Position numbers and translations under genes: made by a program
The notes under the pieces: generated by a model
Databases searched by the model: none
Told to the model about the DNA's origin: nothing
What the model saw: only the letters and a program-made list of their open reading frames with translations
NCBI GenBank assembly: GCA_937907395.1
Contig: CALCII010000012.1
Location: 1-64,000, forward strand
From: an uncultured Chitinophagaceae bacterium
GTDB lineage: Bacteria > Bacteroidota > Bacteroidia > Chitinophagales > Chitinophagaceae
Reading direction: 5' to 3'
Length of the DNA: 64,000 nt
Part shown: piece by piece, positions 25,764 through 35,200 of the stretch
How positions within the stretch are numbered: the first letter of the stretch is position 1
Layout: the number at the start of each line of letters is the position of its first letter

Positions 25764-27323
25764 ATGAAAAACCTTTTCCAGATGAAATTTGCCGGTATCC
25801 TTATGAGTGGAGCCGTTTTATTACTGGCGTCCTGTAAGAACAACAGTATTTTCAAGAAAAAACTCGAAAAATCTTCTACCACTGGCTGGACGTACAACGA
25901 TCCTACCGGAAGTGGTTTCCGTGTTTCAAAAGAAGTGGAACAGAAATCAGGCCCCGGTCTGGTGTTTGTTCAGGGTGGTACTTTCACTATGGGTGCTACT
26001 GAAGAGGATGTTATGCGTGACTGGAATAATATTCCACGCCGTGTAACAGTTGCTTCTTTTTATATGGACGAAACAGAAGTTGCCAACGTTCACTACCGTG
26101 AATACCTCTTTTGGCTGAACAGAGTATTTGGCGACACCGCCATTACCAACAGAGCACTTCCCGATACGCTTTGCTGGCGCAGTGAGCTGGCTTATAACGA
26201 GCCTTACGTGGAATATTATTTCCGCCATCCCTCTTATAATTTATATCCTGTAGTAGGCGTTTCCTGGAAACAGGCTTACGATTACTGCTTATGGCGTACC
26301 GATCGTGTAAACGAAGGTTTACTCTTTGAAAAAGGTATCACCAATAAAAAAGCTGAACTGCAAAAGCAATTGCAGGGCGGCGGACAGGAGAACTTTAATA
26401 CCAAGGCCTACTTGTTAGGTGAATACCAGGCAACTCCCGGTAAAAACATTAAAGAATACAGAGATCCTGTAACCAAACAGGTTCCCACCAGCATTACAAT
26501 GGAAGATGGTATCGTTCTTCCCGATTACCGTTTGCCCACTGAAGCAGAATGGGAATATGCTGCTTATGGTTATGTAAATCAAAACCCCAATCCCCGTAAG
26601 AGTGAAAAGAAAAGAGGGGAAGAATTAATTGCCAACAAACAAGTATATCCCTGGTCACAAAACGTGAATGGCTTGCGTGATGCCCGTCATAGTGCATGGC
26701 AGGGTCAGTTCATGGCCAACTTCAAACGTGGCGCTGGTGATAATATGGGTGTCGCAGGTGGTTTGAACGACCGTTCTGCTATCCCTGGTCCTATCCGTGC
26801 TTTCTATCCAAATGGTTTCGGTCTTTATAATATGGCCGGTAACGTTAGTGAATGGACTGCCGATGTTTTCAGACCATTAACTCCTTCTGATGGTGATGAT
26901 TTCAACTACTACCGTGGTAATAAATTCCAACGTATGGATTTGAGTACCGGTAAACCTGAAAGAGATTCTCTCGGACGTATCAAATACCGTGATGAAACAG
27001 ACGAAGAAGTGAAAAACCGTCGTAACTATCAAAAAGGTTATGCGATCGATTATCTTGATGGTGATTCACTCAGCTCCGTTCAATATGGTTATGGAACAAC
27101 TACATTGGTTAGCGATAAGAGCCGTGTTTATAAGGGTGGTAGCTGGAACGACCGTGCTTATTGGTTGAGCCCCGGTTCACGCCGCTTCCTTGAAGAAGAT
27201 CAAAGCAGTTCTACCATTGGTTTCCGTTGTGCCATGACACGTTACGGCAGCCAGGAAGGTAACGGTTTCAAAACCGGTAACTGGGCAGAAAAAAGAAAAC
27301 AGAATAACAGAAAACGTAAATAA
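25764..27323 (+). CDS. gldJ: gliding motility/type IX secretion lipoprotein GldJ
   Basis: 519 residues. Lipoprotein signal with SGAVLLLASC (Cys at about residue 24; the Met at residue 7 is an alternative start). The mature protein has a formylglycine-generating-enzyme (sulfatase-modifying factor) fold: FVQGGTFTMGATEED, MDETEVANVHYREYLFW, LPTEAEWEYAAYG, GLYNMAGNVSEWTADVF and VYKGGSWNDRAYWLSPGSRRF. GldJ is an outer-membrane lipoprotein needed for stability of GldK/type IX components and for gliding; it is not an FGE enzyme. Divergent from porU, consistent with a shared secretion role. Maturation needs LspA, encoded at 42.9 kb. Confidence 0.94.
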   Translation: MKNLFQMKFAGILMSGAVLLLASCKNNSIFKKKLEKSSTTGWTYNDPTGSGFRVSKEVEQKSGPGLVFVQGGTFTMGATEEDVMRDWNNIPRRVTVASFYMDETEVANVHYREYLFWLNRVFGDTAITNRALPDTLCWRSELAYNEPYVEYYFRHPSYNLYPVVGVSWKQAYDYCLWRTDRVNEGLLFEKGITNKKAELQKQLQGGGQENFNTKAYLLGEYQATPGKNIKEYRDPVTKQVPTSITMEDGIVLPDYRLPTEAEWEYAAYGYVNQNPNPRKSEKKRGEELIANKQVYPWSQNVNGLRDARHSAWQGQFMANFKRGAGDNMGVAGGLNDRSAIPGPIRAFYPNGFGLYNMAGNVSEWTADVFRPLTPSDGDDFNYYRGNKFQRMDLSTGKPERDSLGRIKYRDETDEEVKNRRNYQKGYAIDYLDGDSLSSVQYGYGTTTLVSDKSRVYKGGSWNDRAYWLSPGSRRFLEEDQSSSTIGFRCAMTRYGSQEGNGFKTGNWAEKRKQNNRKRK

Positions 27324-27342
27324 TATTGAACTTTAAGCAGGA

Positions 27343-27368
27343 AACCCGGTTTTATAACCGGGTTTTTT
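27343..27368 (+). terminator. gldJ intrinsic terminator
   Basis: A perfect 9-bp stem (27343-27351 with 27356-27364), 4-nt loop, followed by a T-run, 20 nt after the gldJ stop. Confidence 0.9.
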
Positions 27369-27388
27369 CATGTAGTTATGTTGCACAT

Positions 27389-27421
27389 TTTGATAAAAAA
27401 ATAGTTTCTCATTTATCTTTG
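27389..27421 (+). promoter_or_regulatory. murF promoter, TTTG-N21-TATCTTTG, nearly leaderless
   Basis: A -33 TTTG (27389-27392) is followed after 21 nt by an exact -7 box at 27414-27421. Only 4 nt separate the box from the ATG at 27426, so transcription should begin at or next to the start codon. Confidence 0.65.
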
Positions 27422-27425
27422 AGCC

Positions 27426-28703
27426 ATGCAAATTGAAACACTCTACTCTCTCTATAAGCAATATCCAGTTATACAAACCGATACCCGCAAACTGGGTAAA
27501 GACGAATTGTTTTTTGCACTGAAAGGTGCCAATTTTAATGGCAACAAATTTGCAAAACAAGCATTGGATCAAGGGGCAGCTTATGTAATTGCAGATGAAG
27601 ATCCGGGATTTACAGATGAACGCCTGATACTGGTAGATGATGTTTTGCACACACTTCAACAATTAGCCAGATATCACCGCCAGCAATTCAATATCCCCTT
27701 TCTTGCTATAACCGGCAGTAACGGAAAAACCACTACGAAAGAATTAATCCATGCAGTATTATCCTCTCATTATAAAACCTATACCACAGAAGGGAATCTC
27801 AACAATCACATCGGCATTCCGCTTACGATTCTGAAAGTAAAGGAAGATGCAGAAATTGCTGTTATAGAAATGGGTGCCAATCATCAAAGAGAAATTGCTG
27901 CTTATTGTTTGTATACGTTGCCTACACATGGGCTTATTACCAATGTTGGCAAAGCACACCTGGAAGGGTTTGGCGGAATTGAAGGGGTAAAGAAGGGCAA
28001 AGGCGAATTGTATGATTACCTGCGTGAAAACAATGGAATCATTTTCATGAATAACGATTACGACTACCTGCATGAGATGAGTAAAGGAATCAACAATATT
28101 ATAACCTACGGTACCAGCCATGCACAAACCACTGGTGAATTGTTTAAAAGCGAACCCTTCCTGGAAGTAAAGATTACCAGTAACGAAACAATTGGAATGA
28201 TCAGTACTCAATTGGTGGGTGCTTATAATTTGCCCAATGTTTTATCGGCAGTGGCAGTAGGTGCCTGCTTTGGGGTGCCTGCCCAGAAAATCAAATCAGC
28301 CATAGAATCTTATACACCATCTAACAGCCGTTCACAAATGCTGGTTCGGGGAACCAACCATATTATTTTAGATGCGTACAATGCCAACCCAAGCAGCATG
28401 AAGGCGGCAGTTGAAAATTTTGCCCGCCTGGCTGCAGAACATAAGATCGTTTTATTGGGTGCAATGGCCGAACTGGGAGATGAAAGCCTGGAGGAACATC
28501 ATGCACTGATCGAACTTCTTTCCCGCTACAAATGGGACCAGGTGGTTTTAGTGGGTGGCGATTTTTTAAAAACCAAACACCCCTACCTGAATTTTAACAA
28601 CTCAGCAGAAGCCGCTCAATGGTTTAAGAATCAGAATATTACAAATTCACACCTGCTTATCAAAGGGTCCCGGTCTATGCAAATGGAAAGAATTCTGGAG
28701 TAA
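27426..28703 (+). CDS. murF: UDP-N-acetylmuramoyl-tripeptide--D-alanyl-D-alanine ligase (stand-alone)
   Basis: 425 residues. Adds D-Ala-D-Ala to the UDP-MurNAc-tripeptide in the cytoplasm. The ATP-binding loop AITGSNGKTTTKE is at about residues 97-109, followed by EGNLNNHIGIPLTIL, IEMGANHQREI, TNVGKAHLEGFGG and the C-terminal substrate motif LDAYNANPSSM. All Mur ligase motifs are intact, unlike those in the second MurF domain at 40.4 kb, so this copy is the more likely working enzyme. About 30 residues shorter than E. coli MurF, mostly at the N-terminus. Confidence 0.93.
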   Translation: MQIETLYSLYKQYPVIQTDTRKLGKDELFFALKGANFNGNKFAKQALDQGAAYVIADEDPGFTDERLILVDDVLHTLQQLARYHRQQFNIPFLAITGSNGKTTTKELIHAVLSSHYKTYTTEGNLNNHIGIPLTILKVKEDAEIAVIEMGANHQREIAAYCLYTLPTHGLITNVGKAHLEGFGGIEGVKKGKGELYDYLRENNGIIFMNNDYDYLHEMSKGINNIITYGTSHAQTTGELFKSEPFLEVKITSNETIGMISTQLVGAYNLPNVLSAVAVGACFGVPAQKIKSAIESYTPSNSRSQMLVRGTNHIILDAYNANPSSMKAAVENFARLAAEHKIVLLGAMAELGDESLEEHHALIELLSRYKWDQVVLVGGDFLKTKHPYLNFNNSAEAAQWFKNQNITNSHLLIKGSRSMQMERILE

Positions 28704-28705
28704 AC

Positions 28706-28735
28706 TTGCATTTCTTAGAAATCCGAGTAATTTTG
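28706..28735 (+). promoter_or_regulatory. promoter TTG-N19-TAATTTTG with long leader
   Basis: A -33 TTG (28706-28708), exactly 19 nt, then a perfect -7 box at 28728-28735. The next gene starts at 28882, so the 5' leader would be about 140 nt, the longest in this window. No smaller gene lies between. Confidence 0.65.
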
Positions 28736-28881
28736 CAGGAGTAACCTATCCCTATCTCCTTCTGAAAACCGTACCAATTTCCTGTCATCCTTATTTTCTC
28801 AATTTACTGTTCCTTTGAAACGAAACCGTATGTGTTAGTCACGTATCCTGTGTTTTCATTTGCCTTTAATCGGTTCGTAGC

Positions 28882-29958
28882 ATGAATAAATTTTTACCTG
28901 TTTTTTTGCCTTTATTGTTGTTTTGTTTCGGTGCCAATGCGCAAACCTGGCCATTTGGATTTAGTAAGCCTATTTGCAGCAATATGCCTGGTACAGGAAG
29001 CAACTGTACCAAATGGCCTGTTGTTAACAACGGAGAATGGGACGAAGCTTCCACCTGGAATAATAATACATTACCCGCAACTAACGATATCGTTTGTATT
29101 CCTGCAAACTGGACAGTTGTGGTGAAAGGAGCTACTTATGCAGATGGCACGAATTGTCCACCTACAGCCAGCACTCCCCGATTATATATTTTTGTTTGTG
29201 GATCAATTTCTTTCGAGCCTTCAGGTAAACTGTACCTTGCTTGTGGTTCTGTAGTTACAATTTATCCGGGAACAAGCCCTAACGGAAGAATTTTTGCAGC
29301 AAATGGCAGCAGTGATTTGATCAAAATAGGACCAACAATTGTTTGGGGTGGTGCCGGTACCGGAACACAACCCGATCTTGTTGGACCTTATTATCTCACC
29401 GGAAACGGTCAGGGACCTGGCGTACTTGCATCTGGAATGACAAATTTCCGTGCAGATCTTACCTCTAATAACCAGGTTACTCTTACATGGAATGCCACTT
29501 CAGAAAATGGCAACTCAGATTATATTGTTCAAAAAAGTATCAACAAGAACGAATGGATAACTGTTGGAAAATTAAAAGCAACAGGAAACAATAACAATCT
29601 GGCATTTACAGATAAGTCTCCGGTTGCTGGAACCAACTATTACCGTGTGGCTGAATTAAATACAGGTGGTGAGTTAACCTATTCCAATGTGATACCTGTA
29701 ACACTCAGTTCAAAATTGAAGATTTCTGTTTATCCTAATCCGGTTGTTCATTCAGCAACACTGTTTCTGCCTGATAATTTTAATACAAGACAAAGCATTC
29801 AGGTTTTCAGTATGAATGGAACTTTGGTTGAAACCATCAACGGATTTTCAGGAAACACATTACATCTGTCAACTGAAAAATGGAAAGCAGGTACTTACAT
29901 GATCCGCATAACAGAAGACGGATTATTGAAAGCACAAACAAGTCTTATCAAACAATAA
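28882..29958 (+). CDS. secreted protein with type IX sorting domain (cargo, function unknown)
   Basis: 358 residues. Signal peptide MNKFLPVFLPLLLFCFGANAQ; a first domain with several Cys residues and a G8-like opening (WDEASTWNNNTLPATNDIVCIPANWTVVV, described in two parts: aromatic-rich start, then the beta-helix-like IFVCGSISFEPSGKLYL); a fibronectin-III-like domain (about residues 185-275, VTLTWNATSENGNSDYIVQKS); and a C-terminal type A sorting domain beginning at SVYPNPVVHS (about residue 283). It is therefore expected to be exported by the PorU/PorV system. No enzymatic motif is seen. Confidence 0.85.
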   Translation: MNKFLPVFLPLLLFCFGANAQTWPFGFSKPICSNMPGTGSNCTKWPVVNNGEWDEASTWNNNTLPATNDIVCIPANWTVVVKGATYADGTNCPPTASTPRLYIFVCGSISFEPSGKLYLACGSVVTIYPGTSPNGRIFAANGSSDLIKIGPTIVWGGAGTGTQPDLVGPYYLTGNGQGPGVLASGMTNFRADLTSNNQVTLTWNATSENGNSDYIVQKSINKNEWITVGKLKATGNNNNLAFTDKSPVAGTNYYRVAELNTGGELTYSNVIPVTLSSKLKISVYPNPVVHSATLFLPDNFNTRQSIQVFSMNGTLVETINGFSGNTLHLSTEKWKAGTYMIRITEDGLLKAQTSLIKQ

Positions 29959-29963
29959 TCAGA

Positions 29964-29989
29964 AAGCCCGGTTTATAGCCGGGTTTTTT
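29964..29989 (+). terminator. intrinsic terminator after the cargo gene
   Basis: Stem 29964-29971 with 29979-29986 and following T-run, immediately after the stop at 29958. The T-run reaches the stop codon of the convergent mce gene. Confidence 0.85.
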
Positions 29990-30389
29990 ATTTGATCTCC
30001 TGGCAAATTTCAATCAATACCCCATTCGTGGTTTTGGGATGTAAAAAAGCAACCAGTTTATTGTCGGCACCTTTCTTAGGCACTTCATTCAGCAAAATGA
30101 ACCCTTCCTTTTTCAAACGTTCCATTTCAGATAAAATATCGGCTACTTCAAATGCAATATGATGCATCCCTTCCCCTTTTTTCTCTACAAACTTTGCTAT
30201 CACACCATCGGGAGTGGTGCTTTCAAGTAATTCGAGTTTTGTTTCACCTTTCTGAAAAAATGCTGTTTGAACATGTTCGCTTTCAACCAACTCAGTTTTA
30301 TAACAACTTGTATTGAGCATCTTCTCAAATAAAGGAATGGAATCGGTAAGATTTTTTACTGCAATTCCAATGTGTTCTACCCGGATCAT
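29988..30389 (-). CDS. mce: methylmalonyl-CoA epimerase
   Basis: 133 residues, vicinal-oxygen-chelate fold. Opening VEHIGIAVKNLTDSIPLFEKML places a metal-binding His at residue 6; the second half has GEGMHHIAFEV with further His ligands (about residues 75-76) and ends GVLIEICQ with the Glu ligand. Interconverts (R)- and (S)-methylmalonyl-CoA between the mutase and the carboxylase. The B12-binding protein at 47.2 kb belongs to the same metabolism. Divergent from the cysteine desulfurase gene. Confidence 0.92.
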   Translation of the reverse strand: MIRVEHIGIAVKNLTDSIPLFEKMLNTSCYKTELVESEHVQTAFFQKGETKLELLESTTPDGVIAKFVEKKGEGMHHIAFEVADILSEMERLKKEGFILLNEVPKKGADNKLVAFLHPKTTNGVLIEICQEIK

Positions 30390-30425
30390 AAGAATAATTT
30401 GAAAGCAATTTACATACAGGCTTTT

Positions 30426-30433
30426 TAACTTTG
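30426..30433 (+). promoter_or_regulatory. cysteine desulfurase promoter -7 box (TAACTTTG)
   Basis: Exact TAnnTTTG match with a TTTG 24 nt upstream. It ends one base before an ATG at 30435, which therefore cannot be preceded by a transcript start; the in-frame ATG at 30465 fits instead. Confidence 0.55.
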
Positions 30434-30464
30434 TATGATAAACATTGGTAACAGCACTGATTTC

Positions 30465-31622
30465 ATGAAACTTCCCATTTACCTGGACGCCATGTCAACC
30501 ACCCCTGTAGACCCGGGAGTACTGGAAGCTATGTTGCCCTATTTTCTTACGCATTTTGGAAATGCTTCGGGCCGGTATCATGCATTTGGAAGGCATGCTT
30601 CTGATGCAGTTGAACTGTCGAGGGAACAAGTGGCTCATATCATTGGAGCCCAGAAGGAAGAAATTGTATTTACTTCAGGTGCTACGGAAAGCATTAACCT
30701 CGCCCTCAGAGGCGTGACCAATACTTATTCAAAAAAAGGGAAACACATTATCACGTGTGCTACAGAACATAAAGCAGTGCTGGACACCTGCCGTCACCTG
30801 GAGCAAGATGGATTTACAGTCACTTATCTTCCGGTTAGCAGGGAGGGGCATATTGACCTGGAAGAACTAAAGAGCAGCATAACTTCAGAGACAATTTTGC
30901 TTTCATTCATGTATGCCAACAATGAAACAGGAGTCATTTTTCCTGTTGCTGAAATAGGAGCTATCGCAAAAGAAAAAAACATCTTGTTCTTTTGCGATGC
31001 CACGCAGGCAGTTGGTAAAATACCCGTAAACGTACTGAATGATGGAATAGATCTGCTGGCATTATCGTCCCACAAAATGTATGGGCCAAAAGGTGTTGGA
31101 GCGCTTTACATCCGTCGTAAAAATCCGAGAGTATCCATTAAACCAATCATAACCGGTGGCGGACAGGAACGGGGCATCCGTAGTGGTACTTTAAATGTGC
31201 CCGGAATTGCAGGATTGGGCAAAGCAGCTGAAATTTGCAGGCAGAAAATGGAGCAGGAAGGGGAATCAATCAGTTTGCTTAGAAATGATCTTGAAAATGA
31301 ATTGGTTCAACTTGGATGTATAGTAAATGGTGATCGTTTCCATCGGTTGCCGCATATCACAAACTGTACGTTTAACCCTTTGAATTCCAACTCACTGATA
31401 GCTTCTTTCGCACCCCACCTGGCTGTTTCATCCGGTAGTGCCTGTTCGGAAGAGTCACATGAACCCAGCCACGTGCTCACAGCGATTGGGCTTACTGCAA
31501 ATGAGGCTAAGAGATCCGTTCGCTTTGCATTAACCCGTTTTACAACAGCGGATGAAATAGAAGAGGCGAAACAAATCATCCGGAAAATTGTTAATGATCT
31601 AAGTTATAGTAACACGGAATAA
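30465..31622 (+). CDS. cysteine desulfurase (IscS/NifS type)
   Basis: 385 residues from the Met at 30465 (MKLPIYLDAMSTTPVDPG), which is the normal N-terminus of the family; the 10 extra residues from 30435 are rejected because of the promoter position. PLP-dependent: PLP-Lys in ALSSHKMYGPKGVG (about residue 204), His in TEHKAVLDTC, and the sulfur-carrying Cys in SSGSACSEESHEPS (about residue 330). Group I (IscS-like) loop length. Provides sulfur for Fe-S clusters and thio-modifications. Followed after 89 nt by an A-type Fe-S carrier gene. Confidence 0.92.
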   Translation: MKLPIYLDAMSTTPVDPGVLEAMLPYFLTHFGNASGRYHAFGRHASDAVELSREQVAHIIGAQKEEIVFTSGATESINLALRGVTNTYSKKGKHIITCATEHKAVLDTCRHLEQDGFTVTYLPVSREGHIDLEELKSSITSETILLSFMYANNETGVIFPVAEIGAIAKEKNILFFCDATQAVGKIPVNVLNDGIDLLALSSHKMYGPKGVGALYIRRKNPRVSIKPIITGGGQERGIRSGTLNVPGIAGLGKAAEICRQKMEQEGESISLLRNDLENELVQLGCIVNGDRFHRLPHITNCTFNPLNSNSLIASFAPHLAVSSGSACSEESHEPSHVLTAIGLTANEAKRSVRFALTRFTTADEIEEAKQIIRKIVNDLSYSNTE

Positions 31623-31711
31623 ACAGATTTGGTGTAAAACAGATAGCTTTATGGCAATCTGACATAGAAAGAATCCGGTACAAACATTGTTAGATAAAAA
31701 GAAAAGAATTC

Positions 31712-32038
31712 ATGATCTACGTAAGTGATAAAGCAAGAGAAAAAGTATCCAGCCTGAAAGAACAGGCTGCTATCAAGGAAGATTACTTCCTCAGAGTATC
31801 GGTTGTGGGCGGGGGTTGCAGCGGATTGAGCTATAAGCTTGATTTTGATAATGAATCAAAACCCGATGACCAGGTTTTTGAAGATAATGGCGTAAAAGTG
31901 GTGACCGACCTGAAAAGTTTTCTATACCTCTGCGATACCACACTCGACTTTAGTGATGGATTGAATGGCAAAGGATTTCATTTTAATAACCCCAATGCCA
32001 CCCGGACCTGTGGATGCGGGGAAAGTTTTGCAGTCTAA
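31712..32038 (+). CDS. A-type Fe-S cluster carrier (HesB/IscA/ErpA family)
   Basis: 108 residues. Three conserved cysteines: one in VVGGGCSGLSYKL (about residue 37) and two in RTCGCGESF (about residues 101 and 103). Delivers Fe-S clusters to apo-proteins. Placement next to the cysteine desulfurase supports a joint role. No scaffold (IscU/SufU) gene lies in the window. Confidence 0.93.
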   Translation: MIYVSDKAREKVSSLKEQAAIKEDYFLRVSVVGGGCSGLSYKLDFDNESKPDDQVFEDNGVKVVTDLKSFLYLCDTTLDFSDGLNGKGFHFNNPNATRTCGCGESFAV

Positions 32039-32080
32039 GCCTTTGTCCTCCCTGCCATTTTTGGTGAACCTATTTCCAGA

Positions 32081-32108
32081 AAAAATCCCCTCTTGTGAGG
32101 GGATTTTT
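32081..32108. terminator. bidirectional intrinsic terminator
   Basis: Perfect 12-bp stem (32081-32092 with 32097-32108) with a 4-nt loop, A-run and T-run on the two sides. Serves the Fe-S carrier gene and possibly the convergent large secreted protein gene. Confidence 0.9.
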
Positions 32109-32218
32109 ATTAGCAGTTGGTTTTGGCACTTATCGTGAAACTAAAAAAATCAGAATAAGTAGAGAAAAGACACAGGGCTACACCTTAATGCTGCACAAAC
32201 CCGAAAATATTTTTAAAA

Positions 32219-35200
32219 TTATTGTTTCATGATCTTGAACTGCACCGGTTGCATGCGGTCATTGCTCAATTGCAGCCAATAAACCCCCTTGGACATGGTG
32301 ACGGGTAGTTGAACAGACTGTACAGACTGTAAACCATCGTGTACAAGACGGGTACTGAGCAGTAATTTACCATCGGCTGCCAGTAACTGTACATTATAAA
32401 CGCCTTTCAGCAACCCAGCTGTAACCAGGTTTACCTGGGTGCCTGTAACCGGGTTGGGGAATACAGAAAGCTTGCCTTGCTTTTGGCCAAACCAAACTTG
32501 TATCACCTGTGACTTCCGGAATTCTCCGGTTTTTGAATATGCAGTAACCCTGTAATGATTTAAACCGTTTACAGGTTGAAGATCTGTTCGCAGGTAGGAT
32601 GCAGTAGCCAGATTATCTAAAGCCGCCACCCGGACTAACTCTGTGAAATGAATGCCATCAACACTTTTTTCCAGTACATATTCCTGTTGCTCATCATTGC
32701 CATTAACAGTCCATTCAAGATCAACAGTTGATGCCTTGGCCAGTGCCGTAAATTTCAACAGGTTGAAAGGAAGAGGGTTAAATCTCCAGTCGATAGAACC
32801 AAGAATAAACTTATTATAATCTACAGCTGCATTCCAGGTAATGGTGCTGATGTATGGTTGATTGCCGGTACCTGTTGAATTTTGTCCGAAATTATCACCC
32901 CACTCGTTGTTTGATTTAAAAGGAACGACAACCAGTTTAGGTACGTTATCTACATACGCATTATTATAACAATTGCTGGGCCAATAGGCATTTGATGACC
33001 ATGATAATGTAACTGCAATAGTTGCTGGTCCGCCGGTACGGGTTAAATCCCAGTATTCACAGCGGCTGATATGCGATAACCCTGCAGCAGTTGCAGCAGC
33101 GCTGATGGGCCCTTGTGTATAGCCACTTGCTCTTTTATATTCAGTTGTATACTCATAAGAAGTGGCGCCGAGTGAACCAATTCCTATAGGGCCATAATGA
33201 TATTCACTACCCACAATTTTTCCTACCGGGAATGTATAATTCGTTGTTCCCACTTTTTTCATTGGTCCTGAAACAAAGGATTCATAACCACCACCGGAAG
33301 ATGATGATCCGGCTCCCATTGTGAGAATATTTGTTGCACCGGTTACAAAATACCCTGAAGTAAAAGTGAGTGCGTTGGTTATACTAAGAGGTGAATTGAG
33401 CGTAATTGTATAACCAACAAATGTAGTCGGAGCTGAACCCGTATTGGGTTTATTTATAACAACGTCATAGAATGTTTCCCCGCCGGTTGGTGCTGTAAGA
33501 GTTCCGTTATTGCTGGTATTAAATGTTACTGATCTTGTGTACTGTGTAAACACACCTCCTGTATTTCTTGTCCAGCTGCGGCCAAGCATTACATTTCCAC
33601 CTGCTGCCTGTGACGCAATCAAGGTTCCGCTGATATTGATATCAAGACCTGCCGTTAATGGTACAGTCATATCATTGGCTGCACTATTACTCATATCAAA
33701 CGTAGTACCTGCATCAATTGTAAGGCTACCTGCCAGATTCAATGCCACACCCGTATTGGTGCTTCCCCCGGTTATTAATCTTGTGCCCGTAGTTGAAAGC
33801 TGAACATTATATGGATATCCCGGACCGGTTGATGTTTTCCATTCGTCCTTTCTGTTGTAGTTACCACCAATATTATAAAGCAATAACGAATTGGTTGCGT
33901 AGGTAGGTGGATTGGTTTCAACAAATCCTCTTCTGTCAATCCTCAATGTGCCGTTAATAGTTGTAATAGCAGATCCGAAGTCAACACCACCATTTGCAAA
34001 GCCGGCTGGTGTTCCAATTGCTACAATCACCCCTGAGCTGAAAGACAAAAGAGTGGAGGCCGAAGAGGCAATGGTTGAAATACGCTGAGTGGCATCCTCA
34101 TGTTTAAAATATAAAGTACCGGTACCGGATGAACTGATCACCTGCCTTGTTCCCCCTCCGGCGATTGAGATATCATGAAGTGTGCCGTCATAATACATAT
34201 AAAAAGTAACGGTGCGGCCTTTTAAATCCCAGTTTCCGTTTAGTAACTGTAACGGATACCCTGAATTACCTCCACGGATTTCAGCATCACAATTCATAAC
34301 CACATTACCACTTGCTTTCTGAATAATGAAGTATCCAAATATTTCAGTTCCGCTGTAATTCACTGTCTGATCTCCTGCACTTCCGTTAAACCAGATGGCA
34401 CGTTCATTAGCATCAAAGGTTCCTCCGTTGTGATACCAGTGACCTGCAAGAAACAGATCTCCGGCAACGCCAGCATTCCAACCTCCAAGTTGCAGCAAGC
34501 CGCCGGCATTGAGGTTCACATTGCCTCCTACATACAAATCATCATAATTCGTTGTGCCTATGTAAAAATTACCGTTGACCGTTAAATCACCTGTACACCT
34601 GCGTTCATTCGTTCCTGAAGCGCCTACATTCAGGTTGAGTCCGCCTGTTCTCACTTCCACGTGATATGGAATAACGGTAACAGTAGTTCCTGCCGGCCAT
34701 TCCACACTTCGGTTATACGTACCTGTTGTATTGTAAACCAGTGTTGAACCTGTAGCATAAGCTGGAGGATTGGTAGTAACCACACCTCCGTTATTGATAA
34801 TAAGCGAACCTCCGTTTTTAATGGTAGAGCCCGTTCCAAAATTTACAGAACCACTTATGGCAACTGTTGGCCAGCTTACGGTTCCTGAAATGGTATTGCC
34901 GCCGGCAAAATTGATCGTTCCGGATGCTGAACCTGTGAAAGTACCGGTGGTATTCGTCCAGGTGGCATTTGTACCTATATTCAGATTACTGGCAGCTAAC
35001 AAATTGATTGTACCTGTATGTTTCAAATTCCCTGCAGTGGTAATTGATAGTGTATTCGTTCCATTCATGGTGAGCGTACCACCTACTTCTGCATTCAGTA
35101 CTGTAAAGTTTTGATCCTGTGTAAGGTTAAACCCACTTTGTATATAGATGGACTCTGTACCATTACTGAGCGAGGGTGCTCCATTCAACCAGGAACCTGA

